IMG/VR virus record: IMGVR_UViG_3300035703_000259 | Coordinates: 1 to 34,869 of that record | Reading direction: 5' to 3' (one strand) | DNA length: 34,869 nt | Origin: a virus | Translations under genes and position numbers: made by a program | Notes under the pieces: model-generated | Told to the model about the DNA's origin: nothing | Seen by the model: only the letters and a program-made list of their open reading frames with translations | The model's database searches: none | Shown: one piece after another, positions 13,368 through 20,325 of the stretch | How the letters are laid out: each line of letters opens with the position of its first letter | Numbering within the stretch: position 1 is the stretch's first letter

Positions 13368-13557
13368 CTGTAAGCTCCTTCATTGTAATCAAATTATCAA
13401 GAGCTTTGGTCGCCCGGTCAAGAGTGTCCAGCCGGGGTGTCACCTTTTTCCAGTTGGTGAAAATCGTCGGAGCTAACTTTGCCTGCGCGGCGATGGCTGA
13501 TCGTGTGATGCCGTGGAATGCGGCCTTAGCGAGTAGTTCCCTTACCTTGATATGCAC
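13348..13557 (-). CDS. Cro/repressor-like HTH protein (69 aa, GTG start)
   Basis: Residues 15-45 (HGITRSAIAAQAKLAPTIFT then NWKKVTPRLDTLDRATKAL) form a small HTH domain like Cro or CII-type phage regulators. The gene is the first leftward gene next to the divergent promoter region, the usual position for a Cro-like control protein. The GTG has AAGGAG six bases upstream. No separate CI-type repressor or integrase is found, so a temperate lifestyle is not supported. Confidence 0.75.
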   Translation of the reverse strand: MHIKVRELLAKAAFHGITRSAIAAQAKLAPTIFTNWKKVTPRLDTLDRATKALDNLITMKELTGEKVES

Positions 13558-13580
13558 TTCATTCTCCTTGTTGGAAGCCC

Positions 13581-13610
13581 CTCATACGATCTAAAAAATT
13601 ATATTGTCAA
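13581..13610 (-). promoter_or_regulatory. Leftward early promoter candidate
   Basis: On the minus strand TTGACA (13610-13605) is followed after 18 bases by TATGAG (13586-13581), about 25 bases before the GTG of the HTH gene. The -35 box is perfect and the -10 box weak, suggesting activation or a tuned level. The whole 125-base gap between the divergent genes is the only place for control of both early operons. Confidence 0.55.
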
Positions 13611-13624
13611 CGCAATTTTTCCTA

Positions 13625-13652
13625 TTGCATTGTCGGATGGCGGCTGTATGTT
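13625..13652 (+). promoter_or_regulatory. Rightward early promoter candidate
   Basis: TTGCAT (13625-13630) and TATGTT (13647-13652) are 16 bases apart, followed by the leader ACGAAGGGAACTTAGAAATG of the first rightward gene. The same layout and leader occur on the minus strand at 10453-10392. AAGGGA at 13669-13674 is the ribosome site. Confidence 0.6.
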
Positions 13653-13682
13653 GGCCTTGTTAGCAACGAAGGGAACTTAGAA

Positions 13683-13850
13683 ATGATTGCAGCAGAATAC
13701 ACCAACGGCACCGCCCGCATCGCTCCGATGCTCTGGATCACCAAGATCGAGAATGGTCGCCGTGAATACCTGCAAGGCTATTCGGTCAACGGAAAGCGCG
13801 AAGCACGTAAGCTCGCCCAGACCCTCAACGCACAGCCTTGGAACTTCTAA
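13683..13850 (+). CDS. Hypothetical protein, first rightward gene (55 aa)
   Basis: The product starts MIAAEYTNGTARIAPMLWIT, followed by KIENGRREYLQGYSVNGKRE and a C-terminal LAQTLNAQPWNF. The pattern looks like a small beta-beta-alpha protein. It is not recognised. A good ribosome site (AAGGGA nine bases upstream) and a TAATG overlap with the next gene support it. Confidence 0.78.
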   Translation: MIAAEYTNGTARIAPMLWITKIENGRREYLQGYSVNGKREARKLAQTLNAQPWNF

Positions 13851-14029
13851 TGGACAACTACCAAACAATTATCGACATTTTGGACGCCCAAGTGTCTACC
13901 CCATATGGCGACAGATGCTCATTCAAGCTGGGTTATCTCGTCTCATTGATGGCAACCTTCGCAGACCGCTACCCAGAGGTGGCTAACGATTTGCGCGACC
14001 GATTGAAAACAGCAGGGGAATTGAACTGA
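13850..14029 (+). CDS. Hypothetical protein (59 aa)
   Basis: The frame reads MDNYQTIIDILDAQVSTPYG and ends RDRLKTAGELN, an acidic helical protein. It overlaps the previous gene as TAATG and the ERF gene as TGATG. A frame start 12 bases further upstream (13838) would overlap the previous gene more and is less likely. Function is unknown. Confidence 0.72.
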   Translation: MDNYQTIIDILDAQVSTPYGDRCSFKLGYLVSLMATFADRYPEVANDLRDRLKTAGELN

Positions 14030-14586
14030 TGACGAAACATGAAAACATTATGCAGGCCCTTGTCGCCGCACTTCCTGAGCTAGAGAGCGCGAAGAAAAAC
14101 AAGGCCAATCCAGCGTTCAAATCAAAGTATGCTGACCTTGGTGCGGTGATCGAAGCAATACAGCCGATCCGCGAGCATGGCCTTTGGTTCCGTCAGTTTT
14201 CCCACGATCGTGATGGTGGGAGTGCGGTGGAGACTTTCTATACTCATGCAACTGGGGAATTGTCTGCTGGAATATACTTCGTTCCAGCAGATAAGAACAA
14301 CGCTCATGGATATGGCTCCGCAAACAGTTATGCGCGCCGATACGGGCTGCAACTTGCCTTTGGCCTTGCCACTGAGGATGATGACGGAAACGCAGCAAAT
14401 GCGGCCCCTGCAAGAGCGCCGCAGCCGATCAGCACTGAGCAGCTTGAGAAGGTCCAAGACTTGGTGGACGCCACCCAGAGCGATGTGGTCGCCATCTGCA
14501 AGAAGCTAAAGGTCAACAGCCTCAAAGAGATGACGCAGGATCAATACGCATACGTCACTGGCGTACTTGAGAAGAAGAAGGGATAA
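14029..14586 (+). CDS. ERF-family single-strand annealing recombinase (185 aa)
   Basis: The protein anneals complementary single strands during phage recombination and circularisation of permuted DNA. ERF signatures are ALPELESAKKNKANPAFKSK followed by YADLGAVIEAIQPIREHGL in the N-terminus, ...ETFYTHATGE, and HGYGSANSYARRYGLQLAFG in the centre. The C-terminus (about 125-185) is a linker and a small helical domain ending LEKKKG. It lies in an operon with SSB, as expected for annealing systems. P22 Erf is required to circularise permuted DNA, which fits the terminal overlap seen here (inference). Confidence 0.92.
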   Translation: MTKHENIMQALVAALPELESAKKNKANPAFKSKYADLGAVIEAIQPIREHGLWFRQFSHDRDGGSAVETFYTHATGELSAGIYFVPADKNNAHGYGSANSYARRYGLQLAFGLATEDDDGNAANAAPARAPQPISTEQLEKVQDLVDATQSDVVAICKKLKVNSLKEMTQDQYAYVTGVLEKKKG

Positions 14587-14590
14587 GAGG

Positions 14591-15082
14591 ATGGTAAACT
14601 TCATGGAAAGAGCCAAAATCATTGAGATTGCAGAGCTTATAAAGTCTCAGTCTGATGATGAGGAATTGCTTCTGGATATGCTGGAAGGCGAAACCGATTT
14701 ATTCGAAATTGTCCGCAAGCTGCTTGAGGCTAACGAGGATGATGAAGGGAAAAAGGCCGCGCTTGCAGAGCAAATGGCTGCTCGAAAGTCACGCAGAGAC
14801 AGGTGCGACAATCGCATTGCGTCGCGCCGAAACATCATCCGTGAACTTATGCTGGCCGCTGGTCTGGATAAGCTGCCACTGCCCGAAGCGACAATCTCAA
14901 AACAAAAGGTCAAGGCCAAGCTTTACATTGTTGACGCAGACGCGGTTCCGCAGGAATTTTCAAAGGCAACATGGAAGCCGGACCTTGAGAAAATTAAAGC
15001 AGCGTATGACGTTGATGCGGCCCTGCCCAATTGGCTGTCCGTCGATCCAGAACGCGAAACAATAGTTATTAGGCGCGCATAG
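14591..15082 (+). CDS. Gp157-like protein (163 aa)
   Basis: The N-terminal half is an acidic helical bundle (EIAELIKSQSDDEELLLDML, EIVRKLLEANEDDEGKKAAL). This is followed by a basic helix (ARKSRRDRCDNRIASRRNII) and a strand-rich C-terminus with KLPLPEATISKQKV and PQEFSK. That order matches the Siphovirus Gp157 family, often encoded next to ERF or RecT genes and linked in Streptococcus phages to phage resistance when expressed in trans. The ATG at 14591 is preceded by AAGGGATAAGAGG. A second ATG at 14603 is possible. Confidence 0.82.
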   Translation: MVNFMERAKIIEIAELIKSQSDDEELLLDMLEGETDLFEIVRKLLEANEDDEGKKAALAEQMAARKSRRDRCDNRIASRRNIIRELMLAAGLDKLPLPEATISKQKVKAKLYIVDADAVPQEFSKATWKPDLEKIKAAYDVDAALPNWLSVDPERETIVIRRA

Positions 15083-15091
15083 GAGGCTCAC

Positions 15092-15418
15092 ATGACACAG
15101 AACGAAATGGTTTTGGGCTGGCTGAAGAAGGCTCCTATCGGCCCGATGGCAGCGATGAAGGAACTGGGCGTTATGCGTCTGGCAGCGCGGATCAAGGACC
15201 TGCGTGATGACGGCCATAAAATCCAGACGGAATGGGATTATGTGATCGACCGCTATGGTCAGGAGCGTCGAGTGGCGCGGTATGTTTTGAAGGAACTAGC
15301 AAATGGCACTTCCACAAAGGGTGAAACAGAAGTCGGACAAGGCAGACAAGCAGAAGAGAAGTCCAGCACATCGCGCTTGGGTTCGTGGCTTCGCCTGTTC
15401 GGCCTGCGGATTGACTGA
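15092..15418 (+). CDS. Helix-turn-helix protein (108 aa), 3' end overlaps next gene
   Basis: The first 70 residues look like the HTH_39-type domain used by phages: MTQNEMVLGWLKKAPIGPMA then AMKELGVMRLAARIKDLRDD and GHKIQTEWDYVIDRYGQERR. The last 35 residues (from about 72) are low-complexity and coincide with the start of the next gene in another frame; that gene's AAGGAACTAGC ribosome site lies within this one. The unusually long overlap (116 bases) suggests that a stop codon was lost and the tail is unselected. Likely DNA binding; target unknown. Confidence 0.78.
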   Translation: MTQNEMVLGWLKKAPIGPMAAMKELGVMRLAARIKDLRDDGHKIQTEWDYVIDRYGQERRVARYVLKELANGTSTKGETEVGQGRQAEEKSSTSRLGSWLRLFGLRID

Positions 15419-15641
15419 GGCAATCGAGGTCGCTCACGTTCGCCGGGGAACAGATGGCGGAATGGGTATCAAGCCGAGCGACAGATGGACAATCAGCCTG
15501 TGCAAATCCTGCCACGCTCAACAGCACCAGCAGGGAGAAGAAACGTTTGAAAAGTGCCACGGTATTGATATGAAGGCGCTGGCTGAAGAGTTTTTTAGAA
15601 ACAGCCCTCACAAGAGGAAATTAGAAAATGACAATACCTAA
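15303..15641 (+). CDS. HNH nuclease-like zinc protein, DUF968-like (112 aa)
   Basis: A basic N-terminus (residues 1-28) precedes a Cys/His domain: FACSACGLTEAIEVAHVRRG with CxxC and the conserved H, then SLCKSCHAQQHQQGEETFEK with a second CxxCH and QH. This is the layout of HNH proteins of the DUF968/Ref/NinG-type recombination accessory nucleases. It lies in the recombination operon after ERF. AAGGA lies ten bases before the ATG. The frame overlaps the HTH gene by 116 bases and the following gene by 14. Confidence 0.8.
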   Translation: MALPQRVKQKSDKADKQKRSPAHRAWVRGFACSACGLTEAIEVAHVRRGTDGGMGIKPSDRWTISLCKSCHAQQHQQGEETFEKCHGIDMKALAEEFFRNSPHKRKLENDNT

Positions 15642-15951
15642 TGACGCCCCCGTCTCAGAACGCTTTCGATTGGCGGCACTGGAATGGACGGAACTCGACA
15701 ACGCCGCAAGGATGTTGGAAGAAGGCAAGACCACATATCTTGCACAACAAAAGACGCGGCTTGGCGATATGCCTGAAGCCAAATCAGAACGTATCGTTAA
15801 ATCGTCGAAGGAATGGTCGGATTACATCAAGGCGATGGTCCGGTCTAAAACAGCAGCGAACAAAGCTCGCATTGAAATGGACTATCTCAAAATGCGTATG
15901 CAGGAATGGATCGCTGCAGAAGCAAACAACCGTGTAGAAAGGAAGATGTAA
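15628..15951 (+). CDS. Conserved hypothetical phage protein (107 aa)
   Basis: The product is helical and charged: [40 protein letters not shown], then [19 protein letters not shown] and [17 protein letters not shown] recognise it only as a type of coiled-coil protein common in phage recombination operons. The stop overlaps the next ATG as TAATG and its start lies within the end of the HNH gene with AAGAGGAAATT upstream. Function is unknown. Confidence 0.78.
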   Translation: MTIPNDAPVSERFRLAALEWTELDNAARMLEEGKTTYLAQQKTRLGDMPEAKSERIVKSSKEWSDYIKAMVRSKTAANKARIEMDYLKMRMQEWIAAEANNRVERKM

Positions 15952-16187
15952 TGACAAATATGGTAGCAGCCGCCGAACTTCGGCTTTTGATTGAGCGCAT
16001 CGAGCGCCTTGAAGAGGAAAAGAAAGGCATTTCGGACGACATCCGCGATGTGTATTCCGAAGCCAAGGTACGGGGTTATGACGCCAAGATTATGCGTCAG
16101 ATCATCAAGCTGCGGGCGATGGAAGCACATGATCGTGCTGAATTTGAAGCAATTCTGGACACCTATATCGCAGCATTGGGAATGTAA
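15951..16187 (+). CDS. GapR/DUF2312-family nucleoid protein (78 aa)
   Basis: The sequence reads [20 protein letters not shown], then [20 protein letters not shown] and [20 protein letters not shown], ending [10 protein letters not shown]. This closely follows the alphaproteobacterial GapR/DUF2312 family. Host GapR dimers or tetramers bind AT-rich, overtwisted DNA and help replication and topoisomerase action. This short phage copy keeps the long helix and the [10 protein letters not shown] basic helix. It may take part in phage replication or interfere with host chromosome control (inference). It is coupled to its neighbours by TAATG. Confidence 0.9.
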   Translation: MTNMVAAAELRLLIERIERLEEEKKGISDDIRDVYSEAKVRGYDAKIMRQIIKLRAMEAHDRAEFEAILDTYIAALGM

Positions 16188-16188
16188 T

Positions 16189-16566
16189 ATGCAGAAAGTG
16201 TTCATTACAGGCGGTCTGGGCCGCGATGCAGAGCTTAAAGCCACACAGGGAGGCGATGAGGTTCTGACGTTCCCTGTTGGCGTCTCACAGGGCTTTGGCG
16301 ACAAGAAAACGACCAACTGGTTCCGCTGCTCTCTCTGGGGCAAGCGCGCCCGGTCATTGCAGCCCTATCTGCTCAAGGGCGTAAAGGTTACTGCTGTTGG
16401 GTCACTGGTCATTGGTGAGTATGAAGGCAAGGCGCAATTCAACGTGTCCGTCGACGAGGTTGAGTTTATGTCACGCGCTGACAATGCCAAGCAGCCGACG
16501 GCGCACGATACAGCCAAGCAGAATGGCTATCAGCCTGATCTTGATGACGATTTTGCGCCGTTTTGA
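16189..16566 (+). CDS. ssb: Single-stranded DNA-binding protein (125 aa)
   Basis: The first 100 residues form an OB fold typical of SSB: MQKVFITGGLGRDAELKAT, TFPVGVSQGFGDKKTTNWFR, CSLWGKRARSLQPYLLKG, VTAVGSLVIGEYEGKAQFNV. The C-terminus is a short linker ending in the acidic tip DDDFAPF, equivalent to the DDDIPF tip that recruits replication and repair proteins. It coats single strands during replication and ERF-mediated annealing. The start ATG is one base after the GapR stop. Confidence 0.95.
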   Translation: MQKVFITGGLGRDAELKATQGGDEVLTFPVGVSQGFGDKKTTNWFRCSLWGKRARSLQPYLLKGVKVTAVGSLVIGEYEGKAQFNVSVDEVEFMSRADNAKQPTAHDTAKQNGYQPDLDDDFAPF

Positions 16567-16580
16567 GGATGGAGGATAAC

Positions 16581-16793
16581 ATGAGCGCATTGCTACCAAT
16601 GGCCCGTGAGATTGTCGCAAAAGCCTATCGTACAGGCTCTGTTGTGTATCGCGGCATCATTGGCGGGCAGTGGGACCGTGGAGAAGCGGTCCAGAATGCC
16701 GTGAAGGAACTTGTCAACGCTGGTGGGCCTTACCCAAAGCTACCAGAGGAGCGAGAGCCAGAGCGGCCAGTTAATGCTATTGACGACGAATGA
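16581..16793 (+). CDS. Hypothetical protein, last rightward gene (70 aa)
   Basis: The start MSALLPMAREIVAKAYRTGS at 16581 is chosen because GGAGG lies five bases upstream; a start at 16563 would lie within the end of ssb. The middle GGQWDRGEAVQNAVKELVNA may be a short helix pair, and the tail is Pro/Glu-rich. It ends five bases before the hairpin at 16798. Function is unknown. Confidence 0.75.
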   Translation: MSALLPMAREIVAKAYRTGSVVYRGIIGGQWDRGEAVQNAVKELVNAGGPYPKLPEEREPERPVNAIDDE

Positions 16794-16797
16794 GGGG

Positions 16798-16824
16798 ACG
16801 GGGGCAGCTAATAACTGCTCCCGT
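16798..16824. terminator. Hairpin between convergent operons (possible bidirectional terminator)
   Basis: A 10-base stem (ACGGGGGCAG against CTGCTCCCGT, one G-T pair) closes a 7-base loop CTAATAA. It sits between the end of the rightward early operon and the end of the leftward late operon. There is no long U tract on either strand, so termination strength is uncertain. Confidence 0.6.
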
Positions 16825-16943
16825 TATCTCATATGCGAACGCGGACCCAACTTCTTGCGATGACGCAACCCAGCAGGGGAATGACGGCGCTTCTTGCGCT
16901 GCTGTGGCTGCCATGCAGTTTCTTTGGAAGCCTTCTTAGCCAT
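16824..16943 (-). CDS. Very basic small protein, last gene of the late operon (39 aa)
   Basis: The frame reads MAKKASKETAWQPQQRKKRR, then a His/Arg/Lys-rich end. The ATG overlaps the stop of the M15-like gene as TGATG. More than a third of residues are Lys or Arg, so DNA or RNA binding is plausible. The stop codon touches the terminator stem. Confidence 0.6.
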   Translation of the reverse strand: MAKKASKETAWQPQQRKKRRHSPAGLRHRKKLGPRSHMR

Positions 16944-17437
16944 CAAATTAGTCCATCCAAGATACCGGGCATCTTACGCTTAGTCGAACGCTTCTTTTTG
17001 CCAGCGCCGATCTTGGAAAGCAGGGATGCGAAGTTGCTTTCGGTTTCAGCCTCAATGTCGAAGTCTGGCGCGTCAGGCATATCAGGCTTCTCGACATCCA
17101 CAGACGCCATCTGGGCGGCCTTAGGAGCCTTCACAGCAGCCTTTGGTGCCTTAGAGCCAGTGGCGTAGGCAACGTGCCAGTGATCACCTGTAGCGTGCTT
17201 AGAGCGCCCCTTGCCAACCTCTTCAATCGCCTCAACGACATCAAGGCCAGCATTCTTGAGCGAACTTACGTAATCCTTGAACTTGATGCCGGGGATCGGC
17301 ACAATGTCGATGGCCCTGCCGATGTTATGATACGAACGCGGGTTTTTACGGCCAAGGTCACTTGTGGGTGAACGCTTGGTGCTTGTTACCCGCGCCGTAG
17401 GAAACAGCGACTTAACGAGGTTGACTGCATCTGGCAT
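16943..17437 (-). CDS. M15-type peptidase-like virion protein (164 aa)
   Basis: Residues 1-95 resemble a metallo-D,D-carboxypeptidase/endopeptidase of the M15 group, which cleaves peptidoglycan cross-links. The zinc motif SYHNIGRAID has H37 and D44, and the second motif HWHVAY has H86 and H88. The C-terminal 70 residues are Ala/Lys/Pro-rich then acidic and basic, ending GKKKRSTKRKMPGILDGL, perhaps a virion-anchoring tail. It lies directly after the large internal virion proteins and not in the lysis cassette, so a role in local wall digestion during DNA entry is likely (inference). TAATG overlap upstream. Confidence 0.85.
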   Translation of the reverse strand: MPDAVNLVKSLFPTARVTSTKRSPTSDLGRKNPRSYHNIGRAIDIVPIPGIKFKDYVSSLKNAGLDVVEAIEEVGKGRSKHATGDHWHVAYATGSKAPKAAVKAPKAAQMASVDVEKPDMPDAPDFDIEAETESNFASLLSKIGAGKKKRSTKRKMPGILDGLI

Positions 17438-19062
17438 TAGCGATTGTTCCTTGGTGTCAGGAGGCCAGCAGCGGCAGCAGGGCTAAGAAGCGCCCGTGGC
17501 GTGATCCCCAGAGCCTGAGATGCCTTGCTTGGCGTCCGTCCAAGAATGCGAGCGATGGCTGCGCGACCCTGTGGCGTGTAAGGCGCGGCAATCAAAGCAA
17601 TAGCAGATGCTTGCCCCGGCGTGACGCCTTCATAGCCAAGAGCCTGCGCGATGCCCTGTCCACCGGCAGCCAAACCACCTGTCAGAGCAAGATTGCGCGT
17701 CAACCTTGTCGCCGTCCCACTATCCGCCGTCCTTGATGGAATATTGCGGCCAGCGCGCGCCAAGTCAGCATAAGGTCCACGCCGTTCGCCTCTGCCAAAT
17801 GCTGCAACAGCACGGTCGAGGGAGGATGGCGTAATTTTACCTTGCGCGCCAGACGCTGCCTTCTTGAGACGCGCTTGATGCGCCCAGCCAGCATTAACCT
17901 GCCGAAGTGCGGCAGCTTGACCGGGGTTTTGCTCTGCCAGCGCGTTCATCCATGTCTGACGCAGATTTGCAACCCCAGTGCCAAGGCGACGCTCAAACGG
18001 GTCAACTGATTTCATAAAAACATCGGATGATTTGCTGAGGCGGCTCAGTGCATCCTGAAGGTTTTTACCCCGGATCATTCCATCGCTGTCGGCAAGATCG
18101 GTGATGCTGTCCTTGATGATAGCAACCCAATCACGCTGAAGAGCCTTGCGACTGCTTGGAATGCCAAGATCGTCGAAAATACCTTTCGCACTTTTTGCGA
18201 AGTCGCGTGTAACGGTAAATTCGAGATTTGGAACAAGGGTATTATAGGCTTGCTGCAACTTACCTTTGACCCAGCCGACAGCCTCTTCGCCTTCAAGTTC
18301 CTTCGGGACAACGCGACCAACAAACGATGCCGCACGGTTGAGCGCAGACTTTTCAAAGTCCTTGCCAACTTGCTCGCGGCTATACTGAATAACGTCACCT
18401 ATGCCGGGAATGCTGGTTGCGGCCTCTTCAATCCGCTGAAGCCCTCGCCCAAGCAGGCTTCCGCCCTCTCCAGCGATCATGCCGATTGTTGGGCTAACCC
18501 CCTCTTGACGAAGCGTTTGCAGCCCACGCGATACACTGGGGGCAATAACTCCCGAAATTACATTGGCTACAGGCTGCAACGCGCCAGAAATAGCCGCTCC
18601 CGCCCCAACATCACCAAGAAATTCAGGGATGCCTTGTGCGCGTGACAGCGCGGCGCTGGAAAGTCCGCCACCAATAGCCGCTTGCCCAACAGACGCAGGG
18701 GCGGTAACTGCACGAGTTGGCAACATAGCCGCAGTGCCAGCAATATTGCCCACAATCTGGCCCGCGCCTGAAGTATTGGCCCTACGCTGAATGTCCGTCT
18801 CAGAAAGCGTCTGTGCTGCCGTAGGAAGCCCCAACGCGGCACCAAGACGGTTAATCCCACTTACGCCGGGCAACTGCTCAAGTCGCGATGCAACAACGTC
18901 CAAAGGCTCCCGCGCACCAAGATAAAGGCCACGGAGAAAGCTGTCGTCGCTAGGCTGCGCTTCGCCAAGTTGCTGCTTGACGGCGTTGTCAATTACATCG
19001 TCTGGCGTACCTTCTGGGAATTCCAAAATTGTGCCGTCAGGAAGCTGAGCCTTAATCGCCAT
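17437..19062 (-). CDS. Internal virion (ejection) protein (541 aa)
   Basis: The N-terminus has MAIKAQLPDGTILEFPEGTP followed by DDVIDNAVKQQLGE, a short motif common at the start of phage internal virion proteins. A long Ala/Gly-rich region (about 85-165) with alternating hydrophobic stretches and a helical centre follow. Its size and place at the end of the structural operon with two helical neighbours match ejection proteins of podoviruses, which enter the cell to form a DNA channel. The assignment is by context and composition, not by a strong motif. Confidence 0.75.
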   Translation of the reverse strand: MAIKAQLPDGTILEFPEGTPDDVIDNAVKQQLGEAQPSDDSFLRGLYLGAREPLDVVASRLEQLPGVSGINRLGAALGLPTAAQTLSETDIQRRANTSGAGQIVGNIAGTAAMLPTRAVTAPASVGQAAIGGGLSSAALSRAQGIPEFLGDVGAGAAISGALQPVANVISGVIAPSVSRGLQTLRQEGVSPTIGMIAGEGGSLLGRGLQRIEEAATSIPGIGDVIQYSREQVGKDFEKSALNRAASFVGRVVPKELEGEEAVGWVKGKLQQAYNTLVPNLEFTVTRDFAKSAKGIFDDLGIPSSRKALQRDWVAIIKDSITDLADSDGMIRGKNLQDALSRLSKSSDVFMKSVDPFERRLGTGVANLRQTWMNALAEQNPGQAAALRQVNAGWAHQARLKKAASGAQGKITPSSLDRAVAAFGRGERRGPYADLARAGRNIPSRTADSGTATRLTRNLALTGGLAAGGQGIAQALGYEGVTPGQASAIALIAAPYTPQGRAAIARILGRTPSKASQALGITPRALLSPAAAAGLLTPRNNR

Positions 19063-19748
19063 TACATTCTGTTCCCAAACCGATCAAATTTGATAACCTT
19101 GGGAGCCGATTGGCCACCCATCATTGCCTTTGTGCGGTTGATATTTGGCGTTGGCTTTTTAACGGATGACAACCGCTCGTTTACGAAATTCAAGCGTTCT
19201 GAAATGATGGAGCGAAGGCCGCCCAGCTTTTCCTCAACCACCTCATCGTTGTCATCAGATGATGGCTTAAAGGCTTCCAGCTTTTGCGCAAATTCGCGCA
19301 TATCCTGAGCGCCCTCACCCGGCACACGAGTGATCTGGCTTGCCAAAGAGTAAAGCTGACTGGCTGCCGTGTTAAAGCGACCAACATCTTTTGCCACAGT
19401 GTCTCCCGGAAATACGCCCGGAAAATACTCACGCACAACCCGCCAAGGCTCTTTACCCTTCAGAGAGCGATTATAAATCTGCTCTGCACGATCCAGTTGC
19501 TTCGCTACGCTGCTCAATTGCGTTTTGGCAGATGAAAGCTCCTGATAAATTGCAGGCGTTGGGATATCTGCAGTTGCAACAGCAGTCGCCGCTTCCGTTC
19601 CCGGCTTCAAGCGCGCTTCGACGCCAGCCTTAGCCCCAGCTTCCGCTCCAGCCACAGCGCCACGAAAGCCCGGAGTTTCCGTTGGAGAAACTGGCTTTTG
19701 AAGAGCTTCTGGTGCCTGCTTTACAATCGGTGCGTCACGCCATCCCAT
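19062..19748 (-). CDS. Probable internal virion protein (228 aa)
   Basis: The first 65 residues are Ala/Pro/Thr-rich (FRGAVAGAEAGAKAGVEARL). The rest is helical (SSAKTQLSSVAKQLDRAEQI, DMREFAQKLEAF, LRSIISERLNFVNERLSS) with a basic tail. I find no family motif. It is coupled by TAATG to both neighbours in the ejection-protein block, so a virion or ejection role is likely. Confidence 0.7.
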   Translation of the reverse strand: MGWRDAPIVKQAPEALQKPVSPTETPGFRGAVAGAEAGAKAGVEARLKPGTEAATAVATADIPTPAIYQELSSAKTQLSSVAKQLDRAEQIYNRSLKGKEPWRVVREYFPGVFPGDTVAKDVGRFNTAASQLYSLASQITRVPGEGAQDMREFAQKLEAFKPSSDDNDEVVEEKLGGLRSIISERLNFVNERLSSVKKPTPNINRTKAMMGGQSAPKVIKFDRFGNRM

Positions 19749-20323
19749 TATGGTTTACTCCGAATATTGCCTTCAGGATCAACAAACTGCGTCCCAGATG
19801 GAAGCGCGTTATATTCTTCGTCGCTTGCGACTGTCGGCAGATTTTGCAAACGAGCAGATGGGTTTACGATAGCGCCAGTATAGGGATCGCGTGGGCGGCC
19901 AAGCGGATCAAATGCCAATCGCGTCGGGTCTTTTGCCTTGTTCTGCTCAATGACCAACTTTGCGAAGTCGTCTGCGCTCATCAATTGAACGGCGCGGGCA
20001 AGCTGCGGGTTTGTCTGCTCAAGCTGGGAAATGTATTGAGCCTTCACAGCCCCAAGTTGTGCCTGCTGCTCTGCCTGCTTACGAAGCTGGTCAATCTGGA
20101 GACGGCCTTGGACTTCCTGCAACTTCTGCTGCTGGAGGTTTTGGAACACCTGATCTGGCGTCTGTGTGCGGCCACGCGAAACTGAGCGTAGCAGCGAGCT
20201 AAGAGCAAGAAGTTTATCGCCACCACTTAGTTGCCCAGAGAGGTTGCCCTGCATAATCTGAGCCATCTGTTCGGCATCAGACATCGGCTGGGCTGGCTGC
20301 ATTTGCTTTCCAAATAGTGCCAT
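19748..20323 (-). CDS. Probable internal virion protein, Gln-rich (191 aa)
   Basis: The protein is Gln-rich and helical in the middle (QVFQNLQQQKLQEVQGRLQI then QLRKQAEQQAQLGAVKA). The C-terminus is more structured and contains DPLGRPRDPYTGAIVNP. Such compositions are common among small internal or tail-lumen proteins of podoviruses. The start lies 2 bases after the stop of the 287-aa gene. No specific function is assigned. Confidence 0.7.
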   Translation of the reverse strand: MALFGKQMQPAQPMSDAEQMAQIMQGNLSGQLSGGDKLLALSSLLRSVSRGRTQTPDQVFQNLQQQKLQEVQGRLQIDQLRKQAEQQAQLGAVKAQYISQLEQTNPQLARAVQLMSADDFAKLVIEQNKAKDPTRLAFDPLGRPRDPYTGAIVNPSARLQNLPTVASDEEYNALPSGTQFVDPEGNIRSKP

Positions 20324-20325
20324 GA

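Noticed and set aside
13598-13603. Perfect TATAAT on the minus strand as a -10 box for the HTH gene
   Set aside because: No acceptable -35 box lies 16-18 bases upstream; TTGACA is only one base away. The TTGACA-18-TATGAG pair was preferred, with limited confidence.
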